Assembly (NCBI GenBank): GCA_002311665.1
Contig: DBYX01000011.1
Coordinates: 14,492-75,791, forward strand
Direction of reading: 5' to 3'
Origin: Lachnoclostridium sp. UBA1175
GTDB taxonomy: Bacteria > Bacillota > Clostridia > Lachnospirales > Lachnospiraceae
Length of the DNA: 61,300 nucleotides
In this document: positions 34,013-43,370 of the stretch, piece by piece
Layout: each line of letters opens with the position of its first letter
How positions within the stretch are numbered: position 1 is the first letter of the stretch
Translations under genes and position numbers: made by a program
The notes under the pieces: model-generated
What the model saw: only the letters and a program-made list of their open reading frames with translations
Told to the model about the DNA's origin: nothing
The model's database searches: none

Positions 34013-34157
34013 CGGCCTTCTGTTCTCCTTCTGAATCCTTCATCCTACTGATATTGCGCAATTCCCTGTCGGTGCGCGGGCATACCCGCTTCGCGCTTCG
34101 AACCTCCCGCGGCATCCTCCCGATCCGCGCCCGGCTCCCGACAGCGTTCACTTTGTT

Positions 34158-34187
34158 ATTATACCATATTTCTTCGGCAAATGTTAA
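34158..34187 (-). promoter_or_regulatory. Promoter of the cytoplasmic SGNH esterase gene
   Basis: On the minus strand: TTAACA (34182-34187), 18-bp spacer, TATAAT (34158-34163). Confidence 0.5.
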
Positions 34188-34228
34188 GTAAATTCTTTGA
34201 CGTTTCTCTCGCGTTTGCCCGCCCCTGT

Positions 34229-34257
34229 TTGCATCTTCCCCGCTTATCTGCTATACT
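34229..34257 (+). promoter_or_regulatory. Promoter of the GH30 gene
   Basis: TTGCAT (34229-34234), 17-bp spacer, TATACT (34252-34257). The recurring octamer at 34260-34267 covers the expected transcription start. Confidence 0.6.
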
Positions 34258-34294
34258 GTGGAAAATGCACGTAATTAGGAAAGGATTTTGCGCT

Positions 34295-35839
34295 ATGAAA
34301 CGACTGATCGAGTTCCCGAAGGCAGGTCATACCCGTGCCCGCGGAACACACCTTATTGCCCTTCTTATGACGCTCTGTCTCGTCACCGCCCTCGCGGGCT
34401 GCACCCGCGGCAACGGCACCAACGGTGCGACGGCAACGCCCGAGCCCACCTCCACGCCGACCCCCGCTCCGGTCATTGACGCGGACGCGAGACAGGTCAG
34501 CCTGGATCTCTCCGGCACGCACCAGAAGATCGACGGCTTCGGCGCCGGCTTCACCTGGTACGCCAATATGATCTTCCAGCGCGGCAACTACGACGAGGTG
34601 CTCGACCTTCTCTTCAAGGATGCGGGACTTACGATCCTCCGCTTCAAGAACGAGTACGGCTACAGCACGTTCGACTCCTCCGCGACCATCAACAAGCTCT
34701 ACTACAACGGTGCCAAGAAGCGCGCCGCGGAGCGCGGTGAGGAGGTTACCGTCCTCTACTCGAGCTGGTCTCCCGCCGCTTCCCTGAAGAGCAACAACTC
34801 CATCAACGGCCACGGCACGCTGAAGCGTGACGAGAACGGCAACTACATCTACGACAAGTTCGCGGAGTGGTGGAAGAAATCCGTTGATGCCTACACGGAG
34901 TTTGGTATCCCCGTGGACTATGTGAGCATCCAGAATGAGTGCGACTACGCTGCCGGCTACGACGGCTGTGAATTCGCCGAGACGGAGACCGCCGATCTCG
35001 CCTCCTACCCGGAGGCGTTCCTTGCGACGTACCGCCTGTTCCGCTCCTCCTACGGCGACAACGCGCCGCAGATGGTCGCTCCCGAGACGATGACCGTCGG
35101 CGCATCCACGCTGCGCGCCTACCTTCGCCCGATCCTTGAGGCGGAGCCCGGCAGTGTCGATGTCATCGGCCATCACCTCTACCTCGGCGGAACGTCCACC
35201 GACGAGCCGAACAACTGTGAGCCCGATTCGTTCCTTCTGAACTTCCGAGGCGTCAGCTCGCTCGCGAACGATTACAGCCTCCGCAAATGGCAGACCGAGT
35301 TCTACCGCGGCACCGCCCTGCAGACGGCCAACGTCATCAACAACTCGCTGATCTACGAGAACGCGAACGCCTACATTTTCTGGGGCGGCGTGTGGGTCGG
35401 CCAGGTGACGGACGGCATGGACAGCACCAACATGATCATCTGCGGTCACCAGTTCCGCGACGGAATGTCCCAGAGCGGCTACCTCGCCTGCGGCAACTAC
35501 TACGCGATGCGTCACTTCTCGGAGTTCATCCGTCCCGGCTACACGCGCATCGATATAAAGCTCTCGGATGCCGAGGGCGTCCGCTCGAGCGCTTACAAAA
35601 ACGATGACGGCTCAACCGTCGTGCTCGTGCTCCTGAACAACAACGCGGAGCAGACCAAGGTGCAGCTGCCTCTGGACAACTACAATCTCAGTTCCTCGCA
35701 GTGCTACCAGTCCGTATTTACCGAGGGCTACACCGCGGATATGATGTACAAGGACCTCGGCTCCCTGGATGCGAACAACATCGTCACACTCCCCGGCGAG
35801 AGCGCGACAACGATCGTCCTGAAGGGAACCGCACGCTGA
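34295..35839 (+). CDS. GH30-family glycanase, lipoprotein (xylanase-like)
   Basis: A 514-residue lipoprotein. It has a signal and lipobox ending TALAGC, a Thr-Pro linker to about residue 60, then a GH30 (beta/alpha)8 barrel with its beta side domain. Landmarks: KIDGFGAGFTWYA, TILRFKNEYG, VSIQNECDY (acid/base Glu after Asn) and WQTEFYRG (nucleophile Glu). The C-terminal strand pattern (VVLVLLNNNAEQTKVQLPL) is typical of the side domain. GH30 members include glucuronoxylanases and beta-glucosidase-like enzymes. The subgroup here looks closest to the xylanase side, but the GlcA-binding residues cannot be judged. GGAAAGG lies upstream of ATG 34295. It is flanked by two esterases. Confidence 0.88.
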   Translation: MKRLIEFPKAGHTRARGTHLIALLMTLCLVTALAGCTRGNGTNGATATPEPTSTPTPAPVIDADARQVSLDLSGTHQKIDGFGAGFTWYANMIFQRGNYDEVLDLLFKDAGLTILRFKNEYGYSTFDSSATINKLYYNGAKKRAAERGEEVTVLYSSWSPAASLKSNNSINGHGTLKRDENGNYIYDKFAEWWKKSVDAYTEFGIPVDYVSIQNECDYAAGYDGCEFAETETADLASYPEAFLATYRLFRSSYGDNAPQMVAPETMTVGASTLRAYLRPILEAEPGSVDVIGHHLYLGGTSTDEPNNCEPDSFLLNFRGVSSLANDYSLRKWQTEFYRGTALQTANVINNSLIYENANAYIFWGGVWVGQVTDGMDSTNMIICGHQFRDGMSQSGYLACGNYYAMRHFSEFIRPGYTRIDIKLSDAEGVRSSAYKNDDGSTVVLVLLNNNAEQTKVQLPLDNYNLSSSQCYQSVFTEGYTADMMYKDLGSLDANNIVTLPGESATTIVLKGTAR

Positions 35840-35920
35840 TCCGCCGGGATCGCGCGACTGACTCACGCATTACCGTCAATCCGCATACCGGTTTTCTCCG
35901 GACCTGACAATCAGGCAATC

Positions 35921-35956
35921 AAAAAGGCCGCTGTGATCGCAGCGGCCTTCTTTTTG
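35921..35956. terminator. Bidirectional terminator
   Basis: AAGGCCGCTG (35924-35933) pairs with CAGCGGCCTT (35940-35949), with A- and T-runs outside. It serves GH30 and the converging esterase gene. Confidence 0.9.
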
Positions 35957-35983
35957 TCTGTACGGTTTGTTTCTCCTTCGGTC

Positions 35984-37309
35984 TTATTTGCCGACGCCGA
36001 TCGCGAGGATCGTGAACTCCTTGTCCTTCTCGCCCTCCGCCATACGAACCTCAACGGTGTGCTCCGCGCACGCCGTGTCGTTGAGGATGACAAGCGAATA
36101 CGGGTTGTTCCAGCCGCCCGCCTCCTGTCCGCTCACGGTCTTCACAACTTTGCCGTCGACGAGGATCTCCGCCTTGCCGAACGTCGCCGCAGCCGACTTC
36201 TTGTATGTGAGGATGATCGAGCGGCACTCCGCCGTCAGCTTAAACGACTCGTCGCCGTCCGCCGCGCCGTGCTTCCAGTTCTCCGGGAAGCATACAACGT
36301 TCTCGAATTTCGTGGAAAATACTGCCTTGTCCACACTCTTGAAACCGCCCGCCGTCAACTTGACACCCTCGGTGTCCGCGCCGACCATGACCACGTTGTC
36401 AAAAGCGTCGCTGAGCAGCGCCTTCTCCGGCACCGCAACCGCTGCCTCCTTCTCCTGCGCCGCAATCGTGCGCACAAGATACATCAGGCAGTCCTTCATG
36501 ATCCGGTGACCGTAGATCGCCGGATGATACTCATCGCTGAAATACAGCGCTTCGCGAAGCGATTTGTCCTCGAGGCGCGGAACCACGGCATCCTTGATGC
36601 TGACCATCGGAAGATCGTAGTACTGTCCGATCGGCTTCAGACGATCCTGCAGGTTCCAGCGGGACTTGAACACGCTGAAGAGAAGGATCACGGCAGGCTC
36701 GTTGTCCTCGTTGAGTGCATGGCGCACGATACCCTCGTAGGTCTGTCCGTTCGTCGGGTCGTCCGCGTCGTTGACGGCAAACTCAACAATGAGAAGGTCC
36801 GGCTTGTGGCCGTCATTTTTCGCGATCACATCGCGCTGGTAGCGAAGCACGCCGAGCGTCGAGGGCGTTCCCGAGAGACCCGCATTCACAAAATGAACAT
36901 TGCTCCCGCCATCCTTGCCGAACTCCTCCGCGAAGGCCGCCGCGAACGAAGCGGCGTAGCAATCCTTGTAGTCCGAGGTGCCGGCACCCTCCGTGATGGA
37001 GCCGCCGATCGTCGCGATGTAGACATCCTCACCGCTTCTCGCCTTCTCGATCACGCGGAGCAGACGCGCGTTATTGCCGTCGCTCATCAGCGAGTCCTCG
37101 ATCATCTTGTTGTACCAGATTTCCTTCTCCGAAAGCCCTTCCGTGGGCGTCGGCGAGAGTTCCTCCGTCGGCGTGGCCGTAGGCTCCGAAGGCTCCGCCG
37201 TAGGGGTCGGTGTTTCCGATGTGTTCTTCTTACCGCACGCGGTCATCAGAACAAAGATGAGTGCCAGACACAAAACAGGCACCAGACGATTACGCAACAT
37301 TTTTCTCAT
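35984..37309 (-). CDS. SGNH/GDSL hydrolase lipoprotein (carbohydrate esterase-like)
   Basis: A 441-residue exported paralogue of the esterase at 32309-34012. It has a lipobox ending VLMTACG, a Thr-Pro-Glu linker to about residue 60, an SGNH domain with GGSITEGAG, AGLSGTPS, FAVNDAD and DEYHPAIYGHR, and the same C-terminal beta domain ending EFTILAIG. Beside GH30 it most likely removes acetyl groups from hemicellulose outside the cell, while the paralogue would act inside. AGGAGG precedes ATG 37309. The longer frame to 37357 has no binding site. Confidence 0.88.
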   Translation of the reverse strand: MRKMLRNRLVPVLCLALIFVLMTACGKKNTSETPTPTAEPSEPTATPTEELSPTPTEGLSEKEIWYNKMIEDSLMSDGNNARLLRVIEKARSGEDVYIATIGGSITEGAGTSDYKDCYAASFAAAFAEEFGKDGGSNVHFVNAGLSGTPSTLGVLRYQRDVIAKNDGHKPDLLIVEFAVNDADDPTNGQTYEGIVRHALNEDNEPAVILLFSVFKSRWNLQDRLKPIGQYYDLPMVSIKDAVVPRLEDKSLREALYFSDEYHPAIYGHRIMKDCLMYLVRTIAAQEKEAAVAVPEKALLSDAFDNVVMVGADTEGVKLTAGGFKSVDKAVFSTKFENVVCFPENWKHGAADGDESFKLTAECRSIILTYKKSAAATFGKAEILVDGKVVKTVSGQEAGGWNNPYSLVILNDTACAEHTVEVRMAEGEKDKEFTILAIGVGK

Positions 37310-37366
37310 AGTTATAACCTCCTGTCCCGGATCATCCGGGTAACTTACACTGTTCATCGCTCCACC

Positions 37367-37681
37367 CTACGGGATGAGCCACATCACAAACATCGCCGCA
37401 AATGCGCCCGCACACGCGCCGAGGGAAACCGTCACCAACCCCCTGCCGCGGAACGCGAGCACCGCCGCGACAACCAGTCCGCACGACGATACGATGAGCG
37501 ACGAGGTGGCGAACAGTGCCGCCGGAAATGTCATCGCCATCAGCACGGCGTACGGGATGTAATACAAAAACGATCGGACAAAGCGGTTTTTCACCTTGCG
37601 CCGAAACGCCGTGAACGGCACCGCTCTCACGAGGTACGTGACCGCCATCATCACCGCGGCATACGCGAAAAATCTAGGCAT
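37367..37681 (-). CDS. azlD: AzlD-type branched-chain amino acid exporter subunit
   Basis: A 104-residue protein with about four membrane helices (AVLMAMTFPAALF; LIVSSCGLVVAAVLAF), typical of AzlD, the small partner of AzlC in branched-chain amino acid efflux. The ATG at 37681 lies within the last codons of azlC, with GGAGG 8 nt upstream, so translation is coupled. A GTG at 37690 is possible but too close to the binding site. Confidence 0.9.
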   Translation of the reverse strand: MPRFFAYAAVMMAVTYLVRAVPFTAFRRKVKNRFVRSFLYYIPYAVLMAMTFPAALFATSSLIVSSCGLVVAAVLAFRGRGLVTVSLGACAGAFAAMFVMWLIP

Positions 37682-38396
37682 CTCCGTCACCTCCGATCTC
37701 CGGGATCGGGAACAGGATTGCCCCGGCTACCGCCGCGAGGACTGCGCACACGATGATCCTGAAACCGACCGGGATGCGTGAAAGCAACGGCACGACATAC
37801 ATCACACAGCTGACAGCCGCGGCGAGCAGTGCGACGACGAGCACTCCTCTCTCCTTGCGCATGTGCGGGAACACGATCGCGATGAACATACCGTATATGG
37901 CGAGCGTCATCACGTTCGTGACCGACTCCGGGATCACGCCCCCGAACAGCGCGCCGGCGAGCGTGCCGAGCGACCATCCGAAGTACGGCAGAAAGATCAA
38001 TCCGAAGAAGAACCACGATGACACGGGCTTCGGACGGTTCACGGCGACCGCGTAGATCTCATCGGTGATACCGAAGCCGAGCGTCGCGCGCTTCACACCC
38101 GTGAAATCATCGTCCGTATTTTGCGAAAGAGAGATTCCCATCAGGGAATACCGCAGGTTGATCAAAAGCTGCGAAAGCGCAAGCTCCACAGCCGAACCGC
38201 CAGCGGCGATCGTCCATACACCGGCGACCTGGCCCGCGCTCGTGAGATTGGTCATGGAGATCAGAACGGTCTCCCACCAGCGGAACCCCAGGGAAGCACC
38301 GAGAATACCGAATGTGAAGGATACAAAAAAGTAACCGCAGGCAATCGGGATTCCCTGCTTCACACCATCCAGCCATTCCGAACGACGATCCGACAT
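37674..38396 (-). CDS. azlC: AzlC-type branched-chain amino acid exporter subunit
   Basis: A 240-residue membrane protein of the AzlC family: KQGIPIACGYFFVSFTFG at the N-terminus, SAGQVAG, LINLRYSLMGISLS, and GFGITDEIYAVAV. It forms the efflux system with AzlD, whose gene overlaps its end by 8 bp. GGAAAGG lies upstream of the ATG. It follows the asnA terminator, so it may have its own promoter or depend on read-through. Confidence 0.93.
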   Translation of the reverse strand: MSDRRSEWLDGVKQGIPIACGYFFVSFTFGILGASLGFRWWETVLISMTNLTSAGQVAGVWTIAAGGSAVELALSQLLINLRYSLMGISLSQNTDDDFTGVKRATLGFGITDEIYAVAVNRPKPVSSWFFFGLIFLPYFGWSLGTLAGALFGGVIPESVTNVMTLAIYGMFIAIVFPHMRKERGVLVVALLAAAVSCVMYVVPLLSRIPVGFRIIVCAVLAAVAGAILFPIPEIGGDGDA

Positions 38397-38428
38397 ACGC
38401 TACCTTTCCGCTTCGAAAAAAAACGCAC

Positions 38429-38451
38429 AAAAGGCTGCCATAGGCAGCCTT
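38429..38451 (-). terminator. Terminator after asnA
   Basis: On the minus strand: AAGGCTGCC, loop TAT, GGCAGCCTT, then TTGTGCGTTTTTTT. Confidence 0.8.
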
Positions 38452-38461
38452 AAAGCATATT

Positions 38462-39472
38462 CTACAGCAATTCTACGCCGCGGGAAGCCGCGTAAGCAAC
38501 CGCCTCATCCGGCCATACGGAAACCTGCACCTCGCCGATATGCGCCTTGCGCAGGAAGAACATACAGATGCGCGACTGACCGATACCGCCGCCTACGGTG
38601 TACGGAAGTCTGCCCTCCAGAAGAGCCTTCTGAAAATCAAGTTTTGCGCGCTCCGGGCAGCCTGCCTTCGCAAGCTGGCTTACGAGGGAAACCTCGTCCA
38701 CGCGGATGCCCATCGAGGAAAGCTCCAGCGCGATATCATCCACCGGGTAATACACAAGGATGTCGCCGTTCAGCTGCCAGTCATCGTAGTCCGGCGCACG
38801 TCCGTCGTGCTTCTCCCCGTTGCTGAGAAGATCACCGATCTGCATGATGAACACGGCACCGTACTCCTTCACCGCAAGATACTCGCGCTCCTTCACCGTC
38901 TTGTCCGGATACAGGTCGAGAAGCTCCTGGGAGGTGATGAACGTGATCTCCTCCGGAAGGATGCACTGTACGTAATCATACTGGTTTGCAATGTATTTCT
39001 CGGTCACGCGGAGCGCCTCGTAAACCTCCTTCACGGTCTTGCGAAGCATCTCCTCCGTGCGCTGCTCCTTCGTAATGACCTTCTCCCAGTCCCACTGGTC
39101 GACGAAGATCGAGTGGATGTTGTCCGTATCCTCATCACGGCGGATCGCGTTCATATCCGTGTAGAGACCCTCACCGACGCGGAAGCCGTACTTGGCAAGC
39201 GCCATACGCTTCCATTTGGCGAGCGAGTGGACGATCTCCACCTGCGCCTCGTCGCGCTCCTTGATCCCGAACACAACCGGGCGCTCCACGCCGTTAAGGT
39301 TGTCGTTCAGGCCGGACTCCGGCGTCACGAACAGCGGAGCCGTCACGCGGTGCAGGTTCAGCTGCGTCGCAAGCTCCCTCTGAAAATAGTCCTTGACTTT
39401 CTTGATGGCAATCTGCGTCTCTCTGCTCGAGAGGGCCGCCTTATATCCCTCGGGAATAAAACATTTCTCCAT
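38462..39472 (-). CDS. asnA: Aspartate-ammonia ligase
   Basis: A 336-residue AsnA, which makes asparagine from aspartate, ammonia and ATP using a class II aminoacyl-tRNA synthetase fold. Family blocks: ETQIAIKKVKDYFQ, LFVTPESGLND, VVHSLAKWKR-like EIVHSLAKWKR, GEGLYTDMNAIRRDE, VDQWDWEKVI, and TVGGGIGQSRICMFFL at the C-terminus. GAGGTG lies just before ATG 39472. It starts 8 bp after the DUF1846 gene on the same strand. Confidence 0.97.
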   Translation of the reverse strand: MEKCFIPEGYKAALSSRETQIAIKKVKDYFQRELATQLNLHRVTAPLFVTPESGLNDNLNGVERPVVFGIKERDEAQVEIVHSLAKWKRMALAKYGFRVGEGLYTDMNAIRRDEDTDNIHSIFVDQWDWEKVITKEQRTEEMLRKTVKEVYEALRVTEKYIANQYDYVQCILPEEITFITSQELLDLYPDKTVKEREYLAVKEYGAVFIMQIGDLLSNGEKHDGRAPDYDDWQLNGDILVYYPVDDIALELSSMGIRVDEVSLVSQLAKAGCPERAKLDFQKALLEGRLPYTVGGGIGQSRICMFFLRKAHIGEVQVSVWPDEAVAYAASRGVELL

Positions 39473-39480
39473 AAAACACC

Positions 39481-40965
39481 TCAATGGTACAGTTTTTTTG
39501 TCTCATAGACAGGCTCGCTCGTCAGATGCGTACCGAGCTTGCGGAAGACACCCTCGTCCACGGAGGAGAGGATGACGGTGCTGTGAACTTCACAGTCCTT
39601 GAGGTTCTCAAGCTGCTGCATCGCGAGCTCGGCGCGGTCGTCCTGCGTGGCGCAGACGGAAAGCGCGATGAGCACCTCGTCCGTGTGGAGACGCGGGTTG
39701 CGGTTGCCGAGATGGTTGATCTTGAGATCCTGGATCGGCTCGATCAGCGTCGGAGAAAGAAGGTCGATATTGTCATCGATGCCTGCGAGAGTCTTCAGGG
39801 CATTCAGCAGAGCCGCCGAGGAAGATCCGAGCAGCGCCGAGGTCTTGCCGGTCACGATACGACCGTCATTGAGTTCAATGGCAACGGCGGGTGCACCGCC
39901 GGTCTCATCGGATTTGCGCTTCGCGGCGGCAACGACCTTGCGGTCTGCGGGGCTGATGCCGGCCTTCTCCATCAGGAGTTCCAGCTTCGACTCTGCCTCG
40001 GCCGTGGCACGCGCCTTGCGGCGGTCGCACATGGTCGCGTAGTAGCGGCGGATGATTTCCTCCTTGGAGGCAGCGCGGGTAGCCTCATCGTCGATGATGC
40101 AGTTGCCCGCCATATTCACGCCCATATCAGTCGGTGACTTGTACGGCGACGAGCCGTAAATGCGCTCGAACATTGCGTTCAGCACGGGGAAGATCTCAAC
40201 GTCGCGGTTGTAGTTGACCGTGGTCACGCCGTAGGCTTCCAGGTGGAACGGATCGATCATATTCACATCGTTGAGGTCCGCCGTGGCAGCCTCATACGCG
40301 AGGTTTACGGGATGGGTCAGAGGAAGGTTCCAGATCGGGAACGTCTCGAATTTGGCGTAGCCGGCGCGGGTGCCGCGCTTGTGCTCGTGGTAGAGCTGCG
40401 AGAGGCACGTAGCCATCTTGCCGCTGCCCGGTCCCGGAGCCGTGACGACAACGAGCGGACGGCTCGTCTCGATGTACTCGTTGCGTCCGAGTCCCTCGTC
40501 GCTCACGATCTTCGAAACATTGACGGGATAGCCCTCAATGCGATAGTGACGATATACATTCAGCCCCAGGTCGCGGAGCTTCTTCTCGTAATTGAGAACG
40601 GCGCTCTGCGCGATGTACTGCGTCAGCACGACGCTGCGCACCAGAAGGCCGTAGCCGCGGAATGCGTCGATCAGACGGAGCACATCGAGATCGTACGTGA
40701 TACTCAGGTCCGCGCGCACCTTGTTGTTGACGATGTCGTTCGCGTTGATCGCGATCACGATCTCCGCATCGTCCTTGATCTGCGCGAGCATGCGGATCTT
40801 ACTGTCCGGCTGGAACCCGGGCAGCACGCGCGAAGCATGAAAATCGTCGAACAGCTTGCCGCCGAACTCCAGGTACAGTTTGCCGCCGAACTGGTTGATA
40901 CGCTCCTTGATGTGCGCCGACTGCATTTCCAGATACTTGTTGTTGTCAAACCCGAGTCGTTTCAT
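39481..40965 (-). CDS. DUF1846 family protein
   Basis: A 494-residue cytoplasmic protein of the DUF1846 family, which is widespread in Firmicutes and structurally ATP/GTPase-like but of unknown function. The recognisable blocks are KIRMLAQIKDDAEIVI, VVTAPGPGSGKMATCLSQLYHE (a P-loop-like glycine-rich segment near residue 180), KFETFPIWNLPL, NMIDPFHLEAYG and SPTDMGVNMAG. Its start lies 20 bp inside the end of the HD-GYP gene, so the two are translationally linked. asnA follows at 8 bp. Confidence 0.92.
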   Translation of the reverse strand: MKRLGFDNNKYLEMQSAHIKERINQFGGKLYLEFGGKLFDDFHASRVLPGFQPDSKIRMLAQIKDDAEIVIAINANDIVNNKVRADLSITYDLDVLRLIDAFRGYGLLVRSVVLTQYIAQSAVLNYEKKLRDLGLNVYRHYRIEGYPVNVSKIVSDEGLGRNEYIETSRPLVVVTAPGPGSGKMATCLSQLYHEHKRGTRAGYAKFETFPIWNLPLTHPVNLAYEAATADLNDVNMIDPFHLEAYGVTTVNYNRDVEIFPVLNAMFERIYGSSPYKSPTDMGVNMAGNCIIDDEATRAASKEEIIRRYYATMCDRRKARATAEAESKLELLMEKAGISPADRKVVAAAKRKSDETGGAPAVAIELNDGRIVTGKTSALLGSSSAALLNALKTLAGIDDNIDLLSPTLIEPIQDLKINHLGNRNPRLHTDEVLIALSVCATQDDRAELAMQQLENLKDCEVHSTVILSSVDEGVFRKLGTHLTSEPVYETKKLYH

Positions 40966-42199
40966 TGCCTTGTCCTCGCTCTTCCTTGTTGCTTTCCGCC
41001 AATAGGAACTCCTCTATCTCCGAACGCAGCCGCACGACGGTATCCACGATGCAGGGCTCAAAATGCTTGCCCTTCTCCTTGACCAGCTCGTACAGCACTT
41101 CGTCCAAATCCATACTCTTCTTATACACACGCTCCGAAAGCATCGCGTCGAGCGTGTCCGCGATCGCCATAATACGCGCGGGAAGCGGGATCGCCGTGCC
41201 CCGCAGGCCCTCCGGATAACCGGTGCCGTCCCACCGCTCGTGGTGGCTCAGTGTGATCTCCTGCGCACATTTCAGCAGGCGCTTGTCCGGCAGCCCGGAA
41301 AGGTTGTCCGTGATCAGGCGGTAACCCTCGCGGGTGTGGTTCTTGATGATCTCGTACTCCTCGTCCGTCAGCTCGCCGCCCTTCAGAAGAACCGCGTCCG
41401 GAATGGCGATCTTGCCGACGTCGTGAAGCGGCGCGGCCGTCTCCATATAGTTGATCGCACGGGCGGAAAGCTCCGACTGGTAATGCCCCTGCTCGTACAT
41501 CCCCATCGCGATCATACGCACGTACGCCTGCGTTCTGCGGACGTGGTCACCCGTGCTCTTGTCGCGGAACTCGAGGAAATTCGCGAATCCTGAGATCAGC
41601 TGCAGCTGCATATCCTTCATCTGCTTGTTGCTCTTGTTCATCATCTCGAGGCTGGACTCCGTCTTGCCGACCAGCGCGATCAATACGATGGTCAGGAGCA
41701 CATACTCCCACGTGAAGCTGAAGCCGAACACGCTGTACCACTCCTCCGAAGTGAGGTTGTCGTACGCGTAGGTCGTCTCGTTGCCCGCGCGCAGATAGAG
41801 CGTGCCCATCATGATCAGGTAACAGAATCCCGTGATCTGCAGCGTGAACCGCTTGCGGTAATACAGGCACGACAGCGCAGGCATCAGCGCGTAGCTGATG
41901 TACACCAGGATGCCCGGCTTCGTCGCCATATAGCACACGCCGGCGTGCATCCCCAGTATGATGATGTATTTGAGCAGCCACTGCGCCCGCATCGAGCGCT
42001 GCAGGAATTTGCCGAACAGAAAGAGAATAACGACGATGAGCGAAAAATAAAAGCACTCGAGGTAGTTGAATTCGCCGTTGATACCGATGGCCCGCAGGAT
42101 CGCGAGAAACGGTCCCACGAACACGAGCACGAGCGCACAGCGGAGCAAAATGCCGTTAACCTCAACTTCGTTGCGTTGATAATAGTAAGTGCCTTCCAT
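40946..42199 (-). CDS. Membrane HD-GYP phosphodiesterase
   Basis: A 417-residue protein. The N-terminal half has about six membrane helices to residue 185. An HD-GYP domain at 200-390 has AAPLHDVGKIAIPD, HHERWDGTGYPEGLRG and MAIADTLDAM. HD-GYP domains hydrolyse c-di-GMP to GMP. All metal and GYP residues are present, so it is probably active. GGAGG lies upstream of ATG 42199. The gene lies 69 bp downstream of trpS and overlaps DUF1846 by 20 bp, suggesting a trpS / HD-GYP / DUF1846 / asnA unit. Confidence 0.92.
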   Translation of the reverse strand: MEGTYYYQRNEVEVNGILLRCALVLVFVGPFLAILRAIGINGEFNYLECFYFSLIVVILFLFGKFLQRSMRAQWLLKYIIILGMHAGVCYMATKPGILVYISYALMPALSCLYYRKRFTLQITGFCYLIMMGTLYLRAGNETTYAYDNLTSEEWYSVFGFSFTWEYVLLTIVLIALVGKTESSLEMMNKSNKQMKDMQLQLISGFANFLEFRDKSTGDHVRRTQAYVRMIAMGMYEQGHYQSELSARAINYMETAAPLHDVGKIAIPDAVLLKGGELTDEEYEIIKNHTREGYRLITDNLSGLPDKRLLKCAQEITLSHHERWDGTGYPEGLRGTAIPLPARIMAIADTLDAMLSERVYKKSMDLDEVLYELVKEKGKHFEPCIVDTVVRLRSEIEEFLLAESNKEERGQGNETTRV

Positions 42200-42268
42200 C
42201 CGTTCCTTACCTCCGTAACCGTTGACCGCTGTCCGCCGCATCACCCCGATGCCCGGACTCATCCGTCC

Positions 42269-43354
42269 TTACTGCTGATACTTCGCCGCCTGCTCCTTCA
42301 CCCAGGAGTCATCGTCGAAATAGTTGATCCGCATAGCCGCCTTCACCTCCGCAAGCGTTGCCGCTGCGGTCTTCTGTGCCTCGATGCTGCCCTTGCGAAG
42401 GATCTCCAGGATCTCGGGGATCCGCTTCTGCAGCTCATTGCGACGCTCGCGGATCGGCGCGAGTTCCTCCTCCAGTACGGCGCAGAGAAAGCGCTTGATC
42501 TTCACATCGCCGAGGCCGCCGCGTCTGTAGTGATCCTTCAGCGCGTCGAGGTTCTCATAGTCGGGCAGATACTTCGGAAAATGCTCCGGCTTGCAGAACG
42601 CGTCCAGATAGGTGAACACCGCGTTGCCCTCCACGGTGCCGGGATCGGTCACCTTGATGTGGTTCGGGTCGGTGTACATATTCATAACCTTGGCCTTCAC
42701 CTCCTCCGCGGTATCCGCGAGGTAGATGCAGTTGCCGAGGGATTTGCTCATCTTCGCCTTGCCGTCGGTGCCGGGCAGACGCTTGCACGTCTCGTTGTCC
42801 GGGATGACCGCCTCGGGCTCCACGAGAACCTCGCCGTAAGTCATATTGAAACGGCGTACGATCTCTCTCGCCTGCTCGAGCATCGGAAGCTGGTCCTCTC
42901 CGACCGGTACGGTCGTCGCCTTGAACGCCGTGATGTCGGACGTCTGGCTCACGGGATACGTGAAGAATCCCGCAGGGATGCTCTCCTCGAACCCGCGCAT
43001 CGCGATCTCGTTCTTCACCGTGGGATTGCGGTGAAGTCTTGCGACCGTGACAAGGTTCATGTAGTAAAATGTCAGTTCCGTCAGCTCCGGGATCTGCGAC
43101 TGGATGAAGATCGTGCACTTCTCCGGATCGAGTCCCGCAGCCATATAGTCGAGCGCAACCTCAATGATGTTCTCACGCACCTTCTGCGGGTTGTCCGCGT
43201 TGTCCGTGAGAGCCTGCGCATCCGCGATCATAATGAAAATTTTCTCGAACTCGCCGGAGTTCTGCATCTCCACACGTCTCTTCAGGGATCCTACATAGTG
43301 TCCCACATGGAGACGTCCGGTCGGCCGGTCTCCGGTCAAAATGATTTTACCCAT
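42269..43354 (-). CDS. trpS: Tryptophanyl-tRNA synthetase
   Basis: A 361-residue class I synthetase: GDRPTGRLHVGHYVGS carries the HIGH-type motif (HVGH, 16-19), VGEDQLPMLEQAREI binds substrate, and KMSKS is near residue 195. It belongs to the longer clade of bacterial TrpRS with an inserted region. AGGAGG precedes ATG 43354. The leader is only about 35 nt, so there is no T-box. Instead the promoter carries two unusual repeats that may serve as operator sites. Confidence 0.97.
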   Translation of the reverse strand: MGKIILTGDRPTGRLHVGHYVGSLKRRVEMQNSGEFEKIFIMIADAQALTDNADNPQKVRENIIEVALDYMAAGLDPEKCTIFIQSQIPELTELTFYYMNLVTVARLHRNPTVKNEIAMRGFEESIPAGFFTYPVSQTSDITAFKATTVPVGEDQLPMLEQAREIVRRFNMTYGEVLVEPEAVIPDNETCKRLPGTDGKAKMSKSLGNCIYLADTAEEVKAKVMNMYTDPNHIKVTDPGTVEGNAVFTYLDAFCKPEHFPKYLPDYENLDALKDHYRRGGLGDVKIKRFLCAVLEEELAPIRERRNELQKRIPEILEILRKGSIEAQKTAAATLAEVKAAMRINYFDDDSWVKEQAAKYQQ

Positions 43355-43370
43355 CTCTGTCCTCCTGGTA

